This document shows, piece by piece, positions 1 through 8,421 of a stretch of 48,676 nt of DNA. The notes below the pieces were generated by a model, which saw only the letters and a program-made list of their open reading frames with translations, was not told where the DNA came from and did no database searches. How positions within the stretch are numbered: the stretch's first letter is position 1; each line of letters opens with the position of its first letter. The stretch covers positions 1 to 48,676 of the forward strand of contig CANRJM010000014.1 in NCBI GenBank assembly GCA_947630925.1. The letters are read 5' to 3'. Made by a program: the position numbers and the translations under genes. Origin of the DNA: an uncultured Lachnospiraceae bacterium. GTDB taxonomy: Bacteria > Bacillota > Clostridia > Lachnospirales > Lachnospiraceae.

Positions 1-89
1 TCCATGACGACTTGTCCTCTCTGTATATCATAAACTTTATGGATTGCAATTCCGATTTCTTCAATCAATCCTTTAAGAGTGCCTTCCAT
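1..89 (-). CDS. Unrecognised protein, N-terminal fragment (runs off left edge)
   Basis: On the minus strand an ATG at 89-87 opens a frame that stays open to the window edge, giving 29 codons that begin MEGTLKGLIEEIG and look like an amphipathic helix. I do not recognise the family. There is no Shine-Dalgarno sequence before the ATG. An extended -10 box (TGT-TATACT, minus strand) lies just upstream, so a transcript could begin at or very near the ATG. The frame could also be a gene remnant, because only 29 codons are visible. Confidence 0.35.
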   Translation of the reverse strand, partial: MEGTLKGLIEEIGIAIHKVYDIQRGQVVM

Positions 90-322
90 TATGGGTTAGT
101 ATAACACAAGTTATGGATTTAGGCTATCAATATTATGAAACACAATTTAGGCTATCAATATTATGAAAAGGCATTGAAAGGTCTGTTTTTTTATGTTAGA
201 CTGAAAATGTAATACGTGGTTTCCGGTTCATGGCGCATGGATGAAATGTATTTTCGGACGGCATGGAGGGAACGCGGTTAAAAACTGGCGGGAATCATCA
301 ATCATGAAAGAGGATTTATAGG
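90..322. other. Intergenic region with tandem repeat between divergent genes
   Basis: This stretch separates the minus-strand fragment from licD. It is AT-rich and holds an extended -10-like box for the minus strand (about 98-106) and two perfect 24-nt direct repeats (117-140 and 145-168). The remainder, 169-322, has no gene, RNA or clear terminator that I can see; the ribosome binding site of licD (AGAGGA) lies at its right end. Confidence 0.6.
117..168. repeat. Two tandem 24-nt direct repeats, 28-nt period
   Basis: Positions 117-140 and 145-168 are identical over 24 nt and are separated by 4 nt (CACA). The unit contains GGCTATCAATATTATG and, read on the minus strand, a TTGATA box. The location, just upstream of the minus-strand gene start, suggests paired protein-binding sites or a small tandem duplication. 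Two copies with a 4-nt gap do not make a CRISPR array. Confidence 0.8.
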
Positions 323-1141
323 ATGACAGCAAACGAACAAATGGAAAAATTACATTCGCTGGAAATGAAGATTGCCTTGGAAATAAAACGAATCTGCGAA
401 AAAAATGGGATTCGTTATTTTTTAACGGCGGGGAGTACCCTGGGAGCCGTTCGGCATGGCGGCTTTATTCCCTGGGATGACGATATGGATATTGGAATGA
501 TGCGGGAAGATTATGAGAAGTTTATAGATGCATGCAAATCGGATTTAGGGGAAGCGTTTTTTTTGCAAACATGGGATACCGATCCCAATTACCCGCTTTC
601 CTTTGCAAAAGTCAGGCTGAATGGAACGCATTTTATAGAAACTTTTTCAGAAGAGGCGTTTTCGCATAATGGCATCTTTGTTGATATTTTTCCGTTTGAC
701 AGCGCTCCGGACAGCAATTTTGCGAGAAAAATACAGGCGGGAAAGTATTACATCTGTAATCGGTTGATGTGGATCAAAAAAAATTACGGTACGGAGATGA
801 AGAAACAGTCTGTCGGGCAGGCAATCAAATATTATCTGTGTTTATGCGTTTCAAAACTGTTTCGGTATGAGTCTATAAAACGATATTTTAAAAAAGCGCA
901 GAAAAAGTATAATGGGAAAAATACGGAACAGATTGTTACTGACGGCGAAACATACAAAAGGGAATCTATCCCGCGAAAATGGGTAAAACAGCTTAAGCTG
1001 ATAGAATTTGAAAAAGAGGAATTTTATACATATAAAGACGTTGAAGAATATCTTTTGTATTTTTATGGCGATTATACTAAATTTCCGCCGGAAGAAGAGC
1101 GTGTAGGCCATTCTGTAAAAATCGACTTTGGGATTTATTGA
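323..1141 (+). CDS. LicD family phosphotransferase-like protein
   Basis: A 272-residue protein of the LicD family, whose members transfer phosphocholine or related phospho-groups onto teichoic acids or cell-surface glycans. The diagnostic N-terminal block is present: GSTLGAVRHGGFIPWDDDMD (about residues 38-57), with the Asp cluster thought to bind metal. Length is close to the usual 260-280 residues. No signal peptide or membrane segment is seen, so it should act in the cytoplasm. The ATG at 323 follows AGAGGA with good spacing. There is no partner licA/licC gene in the window, so the transferred group is unknown. Confidence 0.85.
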   Translation: MTANEQMEKLHSLEMKIALEIKRICEKNGIRYFLTAGSTLGAVRHGGFIPWDDDMDIGMMREDYEKFIDACKSDLGEAFFLQTWDTDPNYPLSFAKVRLNGTHFIETFSEEAFSHNGIFVDIFPFDSAPDSNFARKIQAGKYYICNRLMWIKKNYGTEMKKQSVGQAIKYYLCLCVSKLFRYESIKRYFKKAQKKYNGKNTEQIVTDGETYKRESIPRKWVKQLKLIEFEKEEFYTYKDVEEYLLYFYGDYTKFPPEEERVGHSVKIDFGIY

Positions 1142-1195
1142 CGTCAAAGCGGCGGAAGCGAATGTATGATTGTCTGATTTGGAAAGGGGAAACAG

Positions 1196-2128
1196 ATGAA
1201 GCATGTTAAGAAAAAGCTGATTGCAATGATGTTGATGGGAATTCTGGTATTTGCAGGATGCACAAACCAAGATGTCGGTATTGTGATCCATTCCGATGGA
1301 AGTGGGAGCGTAACCGGTACGGTACGTATTGAAAAAGAGGCGTATATGAACTATATAAAACGGCAGAGTGAAGAGTGGCAGTTATCGGTAGCGGAGATGA
1401 CGGAGTTCGTGGATAAGGAGATGAAAAAAGAGGGATTTCAACCGGTTAATATTGGCGGTAAGGAATATTATCAGATGGAGGAGACGGAAAAGATCCGAAA
1501 GGGAAAACTGCAGAAATATTTTGGCGGCGAGGATGCATCGTATGTGACCACGGATACCGTGTATCTTGTCCTTTCCAAAGGCTACGGGGATGATGAGATG
1601 TACAGCTCAATGATAAATTCCGGTATTTTGGAAGGTTCTGTAAGTTTAACTGTAACAGTACAGTTACCGGCTCCTATTGTAAACACAAATGGAAAAGTAG
1701 ACGCCTCAAATCCAAACAAAGCGGAATTTTCCGTTCCGTGGAATAAAAACGCGACGATTTTCGCCACGACCCAAAAGCAGGTTACTATTTCTTCCATAAA
1801 ATCAAAAATAAAAAAATTAAATGCCGTAAAGGCAACCAAAATCACAAAATTAAAGCAGGACAAAGGAAAGAAAAAAGCTAAGAAAGCAGTTGTGCTGCTC
1901 AAGTTTAAAAAAGTGAAAGGCGCTTTGAAATATGAAATACAGTATTCGGAGAAAAAGAATTTTAAAAAGGCAAAGAGCATAATCGTCAAAAAGAACAGCA
2001 ATACGATCAAAAAGCTGAAGAAAGGCAAAAAGTACTATGTCCGGGTTAGGGCATTAAAGAAAAATTATGCCGGCGTTATTGTATACAGCAGTTGGGCAAA
2101 GGCAAAAATAAAGACGAAAAAAGAATAA
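1196..2128 (+). CDS. Secreted lipoprotein with lysine-rich Fn3-like C-terminal domain
   Basis: A 310-residue exported lipoprotein. The N-terminus has a basic start, a hydrophobic core and a lipobox (VFAGC, Cys about residue 21), so it should be lipid-anchored on the outer face of the membrane. Residues about 25-190 resemble the bacterial lipoproteins that carry a GSGSVTGTVRI-type beta segment; I cannot assign a named family with certainty. Residues about 205-310 look like a fibronectin type III domain (LKFKKVKGALKYEIQYS, later KKYYVRVRAL and YSSWAKAKIKT), very rich in lysine, a style common on Clostridia surface proteins. It begins 54 nt after licD and may be co-transcribed with it. Function is unknown. 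Confidence 0.7.
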   Translation: MKHVKKKLIAMMLMGILVFAGCTNQDVGIVIHSDGSGSVTGTVRIEKEAYMNYIKRQSEEWQLSVAEMTEFVDKEMKKEGFQPVNIGGKEYYQMEETEKIRKGKLQKYFGGEDASYVTTDTVYLVLSKGYGDDEMYSSMINSGILEGSVSLTVTVQLPAPIVNTNGKVDASNPNKAEFSVPWNKNATIFATTQKQVTISSIKSKIKKLNAVKATKITKLKQDKGKKKAKKAVVLLKFKKVKGALKYEIQYSEKKNFKKAKSIIVKKNSNTIKKLKKGKKYYVRVRALKKNYAGVIVYSSWAKAKIKTKKE

Positions 2129-2274
2129 AATACATATTTTAAGCCGATGCGGCAGGGAAAACGATTTACGGATTCAATGGGATATGTTATGTTAACTGCG
2201 CCGGGAAATGATTCAGCAGATTGCTGACAGGGCGTTTCAATATGATTAAAATTGTTTTAGAAAGGGAGGAGACA

Positions 2275-3402
2275 ATGGTTACAAAAAAATTTCAGGATAT
2301 CACGTTATCTGCTCTTGGAATGGGGGCGATGCGTCTGCCGGTATTTGACGGGGATGATGCGAAGATTAACGAGGAAAAGGCGGCGGAAATGGTTGATTAC
2401 GCAATGGCACATGGGATTAACTATTATGATACGGCATGGGGATATCATGGTGGAAATTCAGAGCTTGCCATGGGAAGGGCTTTAAGCAAATATCCCCGCG
2501 ACAGTTATTACCTGGCGACAAAGTTTCCAGGGTACGATCTTTCCAATATGGGGAAAGTAGAAGAGATTTTTGAAAAACAGTTAGAAAAATGCGGCGTAGA
2601 TTATTTTGACTTTTATTTGTTCCATAATGTCTGCGAAATGAATATTGACGCATACTTAAATCCAGAATATGGCATTTATCCATATTTACTTAAGCAGAAG
2701 AAAAACGGACGTATCCGTCATCTGGGATTTTCTGCGCATGGAAGCTGCGAAGTAATGAAGCGGTTCCTGGAAGCCTATGGAGAGAAGATGGAATTTTGCC
2801 AGATCCAGTTAAATTATATCGACTGGTCGTTCCAGGATGCAAAAGCCAAGGTAGAGCTGCTAAAAGAATATCAGATTCCGGTTTGGGTAATGGAACCTCT
2901 GCGGGGAGGCAAGCTGGCGAAATTGCCGGAAGCAGAGGCAGAGAAGCTGAAAAAACTGCGCCCTGACGAAGAGATTCCGGCCTGGGCATTCCGTTTCCTG
3001 CAGACGATTCCCGAGGTAACGATGACGCTTTCCGGCATGTCTGATTTAGAGCAGATGAAAGCGAATATAAAAACATTTGAAACAGAAAAACCGTTGTCCG
3101 CCAAAGAAATGGATTGTTTGTTAGAGACTGCGGACCATGTATTAAACGGCACGCTTTTGTGTACCGCATGCCATTATTGCGTCAGCCATTGTCCGAAAGG
3201 ATTAGATATTCCAAGATTGTTAGACCTCTATAATGAGCATAATTTCACGGGAGGTGGTTTTATTGCGCCGATGGCGTTGATGGCGATTGAGAAAGAGAAA
3301 CATCCGGATGCATGCATTGGCTGTCGGAGTTGCGAGGCGGTCTGCCCGCAGCAGATAAAAATATCGGAAGCTATGGCGGATTTCAAAGCAAAATTGGCTT
3401 AA
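2275..3402 (+). CDS. Aldo/keto reductase with C-terminal 4Fe-4S ferredoxin domain
   Basis: A 375-residue oxidoreductase. The N-terminal barrel (about residues 1-280) carries aldo/keto reductase signatures (LGMGAMRLP, the Asp/Tyr region DTAWGYHGGNSE, and IRHLGFSAHG). The C-terminal part (about 300-375) has two cysteine clusters, CTACHYCVSHCPKG and CIGCRSCEAVCPQ, that should bind two [4Fe-4S] clusters. This fused form is common in strict anaerobes; the substrate is unknown. I chose the ATG at 2275 because it follows AAAGGGAGGAG; the longer frame to 2221 adds 18 residues without family resemblance. Apparently a single gene, 19 nt before the next one. Confidence 0.88.
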   Translation: MVTKKFQDITLSALGMGAMRLPVFDGDDAKINEEKAAEMVDYAMAHGINYYDTAWGYHGGNSELAMGRALSKYPRDSYYLATKFPGYDLSNMGKVEEIFEKQLEKCGVDYFDFYLFHNVCEMNIDAYLNPEYGIYPYLLKQKKNGRIRHLGFSAHGSCEVMKRFLEAYGEKMEFCQIQLNYIDWSFQDAKAKVELLKEYQIPVWVMEPLRGGKLAKLPEAEAEKLKKLRPDEEIPAWAFRFLQTIPEVTMTLSGMSDLEQMKANIKTFETEKPLSAKEMDCLLETADHVLNGTLLCTACHYCVSHCPKGLDIPRLLDLYNEHNFTGGGFIAPMALMAIEKEKHPDACIGCRSCEAVCPQQIKISEAMADFKAKLA

Positions 3403-3421
3403 ACAAGCAGAAAGGCACAGT

Positions 3422-3955
3422 ATGGACTATTCCCGGTTGGAACATCACATAACAGGAGTGATTCAGGAGGAGCAGATCAAGCTTGGCTATCGCAGGGAAA
3501 CAATCCGTTTATATTATCCCCTAGCGTCTTTGAATCGTTTTTTATCCGCCGGTTTGGATGCGGTTCAAATGAAAGAGGCATTGCAAAAATTTGCCGTTTT
3601 TGCAAGGGAACGCTTGGGAGAGATAGGGATATCCCATACAGGAGAACGATTCTGCCTGACGATACCGCCGGAAGGCGTCGCATATGCAAGGCAGCAGATG
3701 GATGGTTCTGGATTCTTAATTGATTTTATTCAGGCCATTCAAAAACACGGGTGTACGATAGAGGAAGTATTACAGACGTTTTATCGGCATTCGGAGCATG
3801 TCCATGTAGAGAAAATGGAGCATGGCGAATTTGACTATCTGGTGTATTTTGAAGACGGCATACCGGATGATTACCGTTATTGCATTACGGACGAGGGATG
3901 CCATATCGTCTATCATCGGTTTACCAGAGAAGATTATGAAGAGCTTTTATTTTAA
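3422..3955 (+). CDS. DUF3877-like protein of unknown function
   Basis: A 177-residue soluble protein starting MDYSRLEHHITGVIQEEQIK. The pattern of an N-terminal helical region with LGYRRETIRLYYPLASLNRFL and a C-terminal strand-rich part (FDYLVYFEDGIPDDYRYCI) reminds me of the DUF3877 family found in Clostridia; this is from memory and not checked. No membrane segment or known catalytic motif is visible. It follows the aldo/keto reductase by 19 nt and is followed by a terminator at 4011-4043, so the two probably form one transcript. Confidence 0.6.
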   Translation: MDYSRLEHHITGVIQEEQIKLGYRRETIRLYYPLASLNRFLSAGLDAVQMKEALQKFAVFARERLGEIGISHTGERFCLTIPPEGVAYARQQMDGSGFLIDFIQAIQKHGCTIEEVLQTFYRHSEHVHVEKMEHGEFDYLVYFEDGIPDDYRYCITDEGCHIVYHRFTREDYEELLF

Positions 3956-4010
3956 TCGCTGGAGAATGTTGTTTTCAATGGCTGGGTTATATCGGATGAT
4001 GTTAGAAAGG

Positions 4011-4043
4011 CAGTGGGAGTCGGAAAGGTTCCCGCTGTTTTTT
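4011..4043 (+). terminator. Rho-independent terminator
   Basis: CAGTGGGA (4011-4018) pairs with TCCCGCTG (4030-4037), including one G-T pair, around an 11-nt loop, and is followed directly by six T residues (4038-4043). It ends the aldo/keto reductase-DUF3877 transcript. Confidence 0.8.
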
Positions 4044-4100
4044 CTTTCAACGGGCGTTGGATTGATGCAGAGGTTGTAGAGGTTGCGGCGGGGATTTGAG

Positions 4101-4129
4101 TTGACGAAAGAGTAATATTATAATACAAT
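4101..4129 (+). promoter_or_regulatory. Sigma-A type promoter for the Hpt/phosphorelay block
   Basis: TTGACG (4101-4106), a 17-nt spacer and TACAAT (4124-4129) match the housekeeping promoter pattern. The predicted start near 4136 leaves a leader of about 140 nt before the Hpt gene at 4278. Confidence 0.65.
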
Positions 4130-4277
4130 AGATATTAGCTATAGAATCATGCGAAGGCAGAGGCATAAACTATAAAATAAAAAGCCGTTTCATTGCGGCG
4201 TTTTGAGTACATCGTATGGTTATTTTTCCCTTTTTATGCCGCAAGGGGGAGGGAAGAAAAAGGAGGAAAAGTTTGAT

Positions 4278-4637
4278 ATGGCATTATTGGAAGAATTAAA
4301 AGATTTAGGGGTAGATGTGGATGGCGGTTTAAATCGCCTGAATGGAAATGAGGCTCTGTTTGTTAAGCTTCTTGGAACATTTGTAAGGACAATGGAGAGT
4401 TATAGCGTATCGTTGGATTTTGATGGTTCGGACTCTGAGGAGGTAGCTTCCGTTACTGAGAAAGCGCATGCAATCAAAGGCGCTGCAGGCAATCTGTCAA
4501 TCACGCCGATTTATGAGGCATATACGCAGATTGTAGATTTGCTGCGCGCAGGAGACATTGAGCCGGCAAAAGAGGAGATAGAAAAAATCCTTCCAGTTCA
4601 GAAAAACATTATTGACTGTATTAAAGCGAATATGTAG
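4278..4637 (+). CDS. Free-standing Hpt (histidine phosphotransfer) protein
   Basis: A 119-residue all-helical protein with the Hpt signature AHAIKGAAGNL; His64 is the expected phosphate carrier, followed by the KG pair typical of the family. It should shuttle phosphate between receiver domains in the cytoplasm. The ATG at 4278 was preferred because AGGAGG ends 11 nt before it; the longer frame from a TTG at 4203 would translate the leader. It is first in a run of signalling genes: two HD-GYP response regulators and two hybrid kinases follow on the same strand, which makes it the likely shared relay protein. Confidence 0.88.
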   Translation: MALLEELKDLGVDVDGGLNRLNGNEALFVKLLGTFVRTMESYSVSLDFDGSDSEEVASVTEKAHAIKGAAGNLSITPIYEAYTQIVDLLRAGDIEPAKEEIEKILPVQKNIIDCIKANM

Positions 4638-4672
4638 TCAATCTACTGCATACTATCGTTGTGGAGGTTCGG

Positions 4673-5725
4673 ATGGATAAAGAAAAAATAATATTGATTG
4701 TAGATGACATAGAAATAAATCGTGTTATTTTATCTGAAATTTTTAAGAAGGATTATCATATCATAGAGGCATGCAACGGAATACAGGCGCTGGAAGCGGT
4801 AAATAAGAATCCGGATATTTCCGCCATGCTGCTGGATTTAGTGATGCCGGAAATGAATGGACTGGAAGTCCTGAGAAAAATGAACAAAAGCGGGAAACTC
4901 AAGAGTATTCCTGTCTTTTTGATAACAGCGGAGAGCAGTGAGGAAATGCTGCTGGAAGGATATCACCTCGGCGCGGTGGATGTCATTACAAAACCGTTTA
5001 TGCAACATTTCCTGAAACACAGGATCAATAATATCATTGAGTTATACAGCCACCGAAATGAGTTGGAATATGTAGTGGCAAAACAGGTAAAGCGCTTAAA
5101 TCAGGTAAGCCGGTCTATGGTAGAGACTCTGGCGACGCTGATTGAGTTCCGGGATTGCGAGTCAGGAGAACATGTAAAGCGGATTTGCGGTCTGACTGAT
5201 ATTCTGATGACAAAGGTAAGTGAGATGTATCCGGAATACCGCCTTCCGCAGAGTGAGATTGATAAGATTGTAACTTCTTCCGTATTGCATGATGTGGGGA
5301 AGATCTCGATTCCGGACGGCATTTTGAACAAGCCGGGCAGACTGACGAAGGAAGAGTTTGAGGTTATGAAACAGCATACGGTTAAGGGTTGTGAGATTCT
5401 GCAGGAAATACCAAATGTCATGGGAAAAGGGCTTTATGACTATAGTTACGATATATGCAGGCACCATCATGAGCGTTGGGATGGAAGAGGATATCCTGAC
5501 GGGCTGGTCGGCGATGAGATTTCTATCTGGGCGCAGGTAGTTTCTATTGCGGATGTGTATGATGCGCTGACAGCAGAAAGGGTGTATAAGAAGGCGTTTG
5601 ACCATGATACTGCGGTAAAAATGATATATCACGGGGAATGCGGAAGTTTTAACCCTAAGATTTTAAAGGCGTTTGAGGCTTCGCTGGATACGATTCAGAA
5701 AAAAAACTGGGCATTGGTTGAATGA
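4673..5725 (+). CDS. Response regulator with HD-GYP domain (predicted c-di-GMP phosphodiesterase)
   Basis: A 350-residue two-domain protein. Residues 1-120 form a receiver: DD at 11-12, phospho-acceptor Asp55 in LLDLVMPEMNG, and the TKPF lysine. A coiled-coil-like linker joins an HD-GYP domain with intact metal and signature residues: HD at 206-207, the HHHERWDGRGYP block with GYP at 273-275, and the later DVYDAL helix. HD-GYP domains usually hydrolyse cyclic di-GMP; here activity should be controlled by phosphorylation. The ATG at 4673 follows GTGGAGG; the GTG at 4661 is part of that ribosome binding site. It lies 35 nt after the Hpt gene, so the two are probably one operon. Confidence 0.92.
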   Translation: MDKEKIILIVDDIEINRVILSEIFKKDYHIIEACNGIQALEAVNKNPDISAMLLDLVMPEMNGLEVLRKMNKSGKLKSIPVFLITAESSEEMLLEGYHLGAVDVITKPFMQHFLKHRINNIIELYSHRNELEYVVAKQVKRLNQVSRSMVETLATLIEFRDCESGEHVKRICGLTDILMTKVSEMYPEYRLPQSEIDKIVTSSVLHDVGKISIPDGILNKPGRLTKEEFEVMKQHTVKGCEILQEIPNVMGKGLYDYSYDICRHHHERWDGRGYPDGLVGDEISIWAQVVSIADVYDALTAERVYKKAFDHDTAVKMIYHGECGSFNPKILKAFEASLDTIQKKNWALVE

Positions 5726-5831
5726 TCACGGCACTGCTGTTTGGAAGACGGCAAAATAGAACATAATCGGCAGTGCAGAGATTTTTTAAGGGAACAAATA
5801 AGATAATGAAGAATGGAAAGAGAGTAGAACA

Positions 5832-8378
5832 ATGAATAAGAAAAAGTTGAGAATGATTTGGAGTTGTTTTTTTGGAATGATTGCAATCTGTTTCCTGATA
5901 TTTTTTTGGCTGATTATTTATATGAAGCAGATAACAGAAAATTCTATTATGCAAATCAGCGATGCCTATATGCATGAAATGAATATGCAGTTTCAGGAAA
6001 AATTTACTACCATTCTTGATATACGGTTTGAACAGATGGAAACTATGGTCAAAGACGTGCCGTTAGCAGAGGATTATAAAACGACCATGGAGAATCTGAA
6101 AAAGCATGCAGCCACGAGACAAAACATTATGTGGCTGGGATATTATACAAAGGAAGGAAAGATTGAAACCATTTACGGGGAGGAAATAAAGTGTCAGGGG
6201 ATAAGGAACTATACGGATTCCCTGCATCAAAACAAAAGACTGGTATCTCTGGGAATCTCTCCGTCAGGAGAAAAGTATTTTATCCTGGGGATTGATGCAG
6301 GATATGTGATGGAAAATGGTGAAAGAAGCCAGGCCCTTTTAGAGGGAGTGCCGATGGAATACTTAAACACGGCAATGCGCATGAATGAAAACAGCGAGGC
6401 TTCCGGATATTCTCATATTATTGATAAAGCTGGAAATTACATTATTAGAAACGGCGGAGAGATCCAGCAGACCTATTTTTCCCGTCTGAAGGAGTTAATC
6501 GAGGAGGAAGATGGAAAAACAGGCGAAGATTATGTCCGGGGACTGCAGGAGGCAATGGCGCAGGATAAAGACTATAGCATGGCTGTTACCATTCGGGGGA
6601 AGAAACTCCATATCTATTGTTCTTCCCTTATGGAAAACACCTCATGGTATTTGATTTCTATACTGCCGGAGGAGCTTTTAAGCCAATATGTTACCAATCT
6701 GGACAGGGTGCGTATGATTATTATGTTAGGCTCTGCGTTTATCATTATATTTGCCATGTCGATTATTTTTCTGATCTATTATAAAATGTCAAAGACGCAG
6801 ATAGGGGAACTGGAGCAGGCAAAGAGGGCTGCGGTTCACGCAAATAAAGCGAAAAGTGAATTCCTTTCCAATATGAGCCATGACATCCGTACTCCAATGA
6901 ACGCGATTATCGGGATGACGGAAATTGCCCATCGAAATATAGGAAATAATTCGAGAGTAGAAGACTGTCTGAGGAAGATTAAGCTTTCCAGTAAACATTT
7001 GCTGGGTCTGATTAATGATGTTCTGGATATGTCAAAGATTGAAAGCGGGAAAATGGTTCTGAATGTTATGCCGATGTCTTTGCGGGATGCCATGAATGAT
7101 ATCGTAAATATTATTCAGCCGCAGGTAAAGGAGCGGGATCAGTATTTTGATATCTATATTCGGGATATTCTGTCTGAAAATGTATATTGTGACAGCGTGC
7201 GGCTGAATCAGGTTCTTTTTAACCTTCTGTCAAATGCGGTTAAGTTTACGTCGGCAGGTGGCAGAATTGATGTGCATATGTTCCAGGAGGAGTCGCCGCG
7301 CGGGGAGGAATATGTTCGGACGCATTTCCGGGTAACGGACAATGGAATTGGTATGTCCAAGGAGTTTCAGGAGAAGATTTTTGATACATTTGTCAGAGAA
7401 GAAACAGAGCAGGTTTTCCATATTATGGGAACCGGTCTGGGGATGGCTATTACAAAAAGCATCGTGGATCTGATGGGAGGCAGGATTGAGTTAAAGAGTG
7501 AGAAAGGAAAGGGAAGCGATTTCCATATTATTCTTGATTTTAAGAAAGCAGAAGAGGCTGATATCGACTATAAGCTTCCGGCATGGAATGTCCTGGTGGT
7601 AGACGACAACGAAATGCTTTGCGCCAGCGCGGCTTCTACACTGGAAGAACTCGGCGTTCATGCGGATTGGACGACAGATGGTATGCAGGCAGTAAAGATG
7701 ATTGAGGAACGCCACAAAAAAAATGATGATTACTACTTTGTCCTGATAGACTGGAAGATGCCGAATATGAACGGGGTGGAAACCATTAGTGAAATCCGCA
7801 ATCGTGTCGAAAAAGAAATTCCTATTTTTTTGATTTCTGCCTATGATTGGAGCGATATTGAGAGCGAAATCGATCAGACGGTAATTGAAGGGTTTATTGC
7901 GAAACCGCTTTTCAAGTCCACTTTGTATGAAAATTTGAGACACTATGTTGATGGATACGATCAGGAAGCAGAAATTGTTGAGAAGCAGGAGATGGATTTT
8001 CGGGGAAAACATATCCTTCTGGCGGAGGATGTGGATATCAACTGGGAAGTGGCAAACGAGATCCTTTCAACGACAGGGCTTATGATAGAGCGCGCGGTCA
8101 ATGGCAAAGATTGTCTGGATAAGTTTACGGAATCTGAGATTGGATATTATGATGCGATTTTAATGGATATCCGTATGCCTGTCATGGATGGGTATGATGC
8201 GACGATAGCGATTCGTTCCCTGAAACGTCCGGATAAGGATTTGCCGATTATTGCCATGACGGCAGATGCCTTTTCAGATGATGCGCAGCATTGTTTGGAA
8301 TGCGGCATGAACGAATATATTACAAAACCGATTGATGTGGGAAAATGTATGAGCGTTTTGCAGAAGTGCCTGATGTAA
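5832..8378 (+). CDS. Membrane hybrid sensor histidine kinase with two receiver domains
   Basis: An 848-residue kinase. A transmembrane helix (about residues 11-33), an extracellular sensor of about 250 residues of double-Cache appearance (with [17 protein letters not shown]) and a second helix (about 297-320) precede the catalytic core. The H-box [15 protein letters not shown] places the phosphorylated His at 350. ATPase motifs [18 protein letters not shown] and GTGLGMAI are intact. Two receivers follow: the first with Asp640 in [11 protein letters not shown], the second with Asp779 in [12 protein letters not shown] hybrid with two receivers needs an Hpt partner, and a free one is encoded just upstream. 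The ligand is unknown. RBS is moderate (AAAGAGAG). Confidence 0.92.
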   Translation: MNKKKLRMIWSCFFGMIAICFLIFFWLIIYMKQITENSIMQISDAYMHEMNMQFQEKFTTILDIRFEQMETMVKDVPLAEDYKTTMENLKKHAATRQNIMWLGYYTKEGKIETIYGEEIKCQGIRNYTDSLHQNKRLVSLGISPSGEKYFILGIDAGYVMENGERSQALLEGVPMEYLNTAMRMNENSEASGYSHIIDKAGNYIIRNGGEIQQTYFSRLKELIEEEDGKTGEDYVRGLQEAMAQDKDYSMAVTIRGKKLHIYCSSLMENTSWYLISILPEELLSQYVTNLDRVRMIIMLGSAFIIIFAMSIIFLIYYKMSKTQIGELEQAKRAAVHANKAKSEFLSNMSHDIRTPMNAIIGMTEIAHRNIGNNSRVEDCLRKIKLSSKHLLGLINDVLDMSKIESGKMVLNVMPMSLRDAMNDIVNIIQPQVKERDQYFDIYIRDILSENVYCDSVRLNQVLFNLLSNAVKFTSAGGRIDVHMFQEESPRGEEYVRTHFRVTDNGIGMSKEFQEKIFDTFVREETEQVFHIMGTGLGMAITKSIVDLMGGRIELKSEKGKGSDFHIILDFKKAEEADIDYKLPAWNVLVVDDNEMLCASAASTLEELGVHADWTTDGMQAVKMIEERHKKNDDYYFVLIDWKMPNMNGVETISEIRNRVEKEIPIFLISAYDWSDIESEIDQTVIEGFIAKPLFKSTLYENLRHYVDGYDQEAEIVEKQEMDFRGKHILLAEDVDINWEVANEILSTTGLMIERAVNGKDCLDKFTESEIGYYDAILMDIRMPVMDGYDATIAIRSLKRPDKDLPIIAMTADAFSDDAQHCLECGMNEYITKPIDVGKCMSVLQKCLM

Positions 8379-8421
8379 CATATGTTTAGGATGCAGATTG
8401 GTGTTAGGAAGATTAAGAGCA

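Larger units (their letters stand above)
3956..4277. other. Gene-free region: terminator, promoter and Hpt leader
   Basis: This 322-nt stretch holds no gene. It contains a rho-independent terminator (4011-4043), a sigma-A type promoter (4101-4129) and a leader of about 140 nt before the Hpt gene. The leader has a small GC hairpin (4184-4187 with 4196-4199) and a competing 7-bp pairing (4193-4199 with 4238-4244). A short frame overlapping the end of the DUF3877-like gene is only a shadow. Confidence 0.7.

Noticed and set aside
117..168. CRISPR array from the tandem 24-nt repeats
   Set aside because: Only two repeats, with a 4-nt gap that is far too short for a spacer, and no cas genes in the window.
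3822..4079. 85-codon plus-strand frame overlapping the DUF3877-like gene
   Set aside because: It is mostly the +2 frame of the real gene, runs into the terminator at 4011-4043, and has no ribosome binding site.
4136..4277. c-di-GMP riboswitch before the HD-GYP block
   Set aside because: The conserved GEMM core (such as GCACAGGGCAAACC and the receptor loop) is not present in the leader.
5731..5787. Terminator between the first HD-GYP regulator and the first kinase
   Set aside because: GCACTGC (5731-5737) can pair with GCAGTGC (5770-5776) and a T-run follows, but the 32-nt loop and the gap before the T-run make it a weak candidate.
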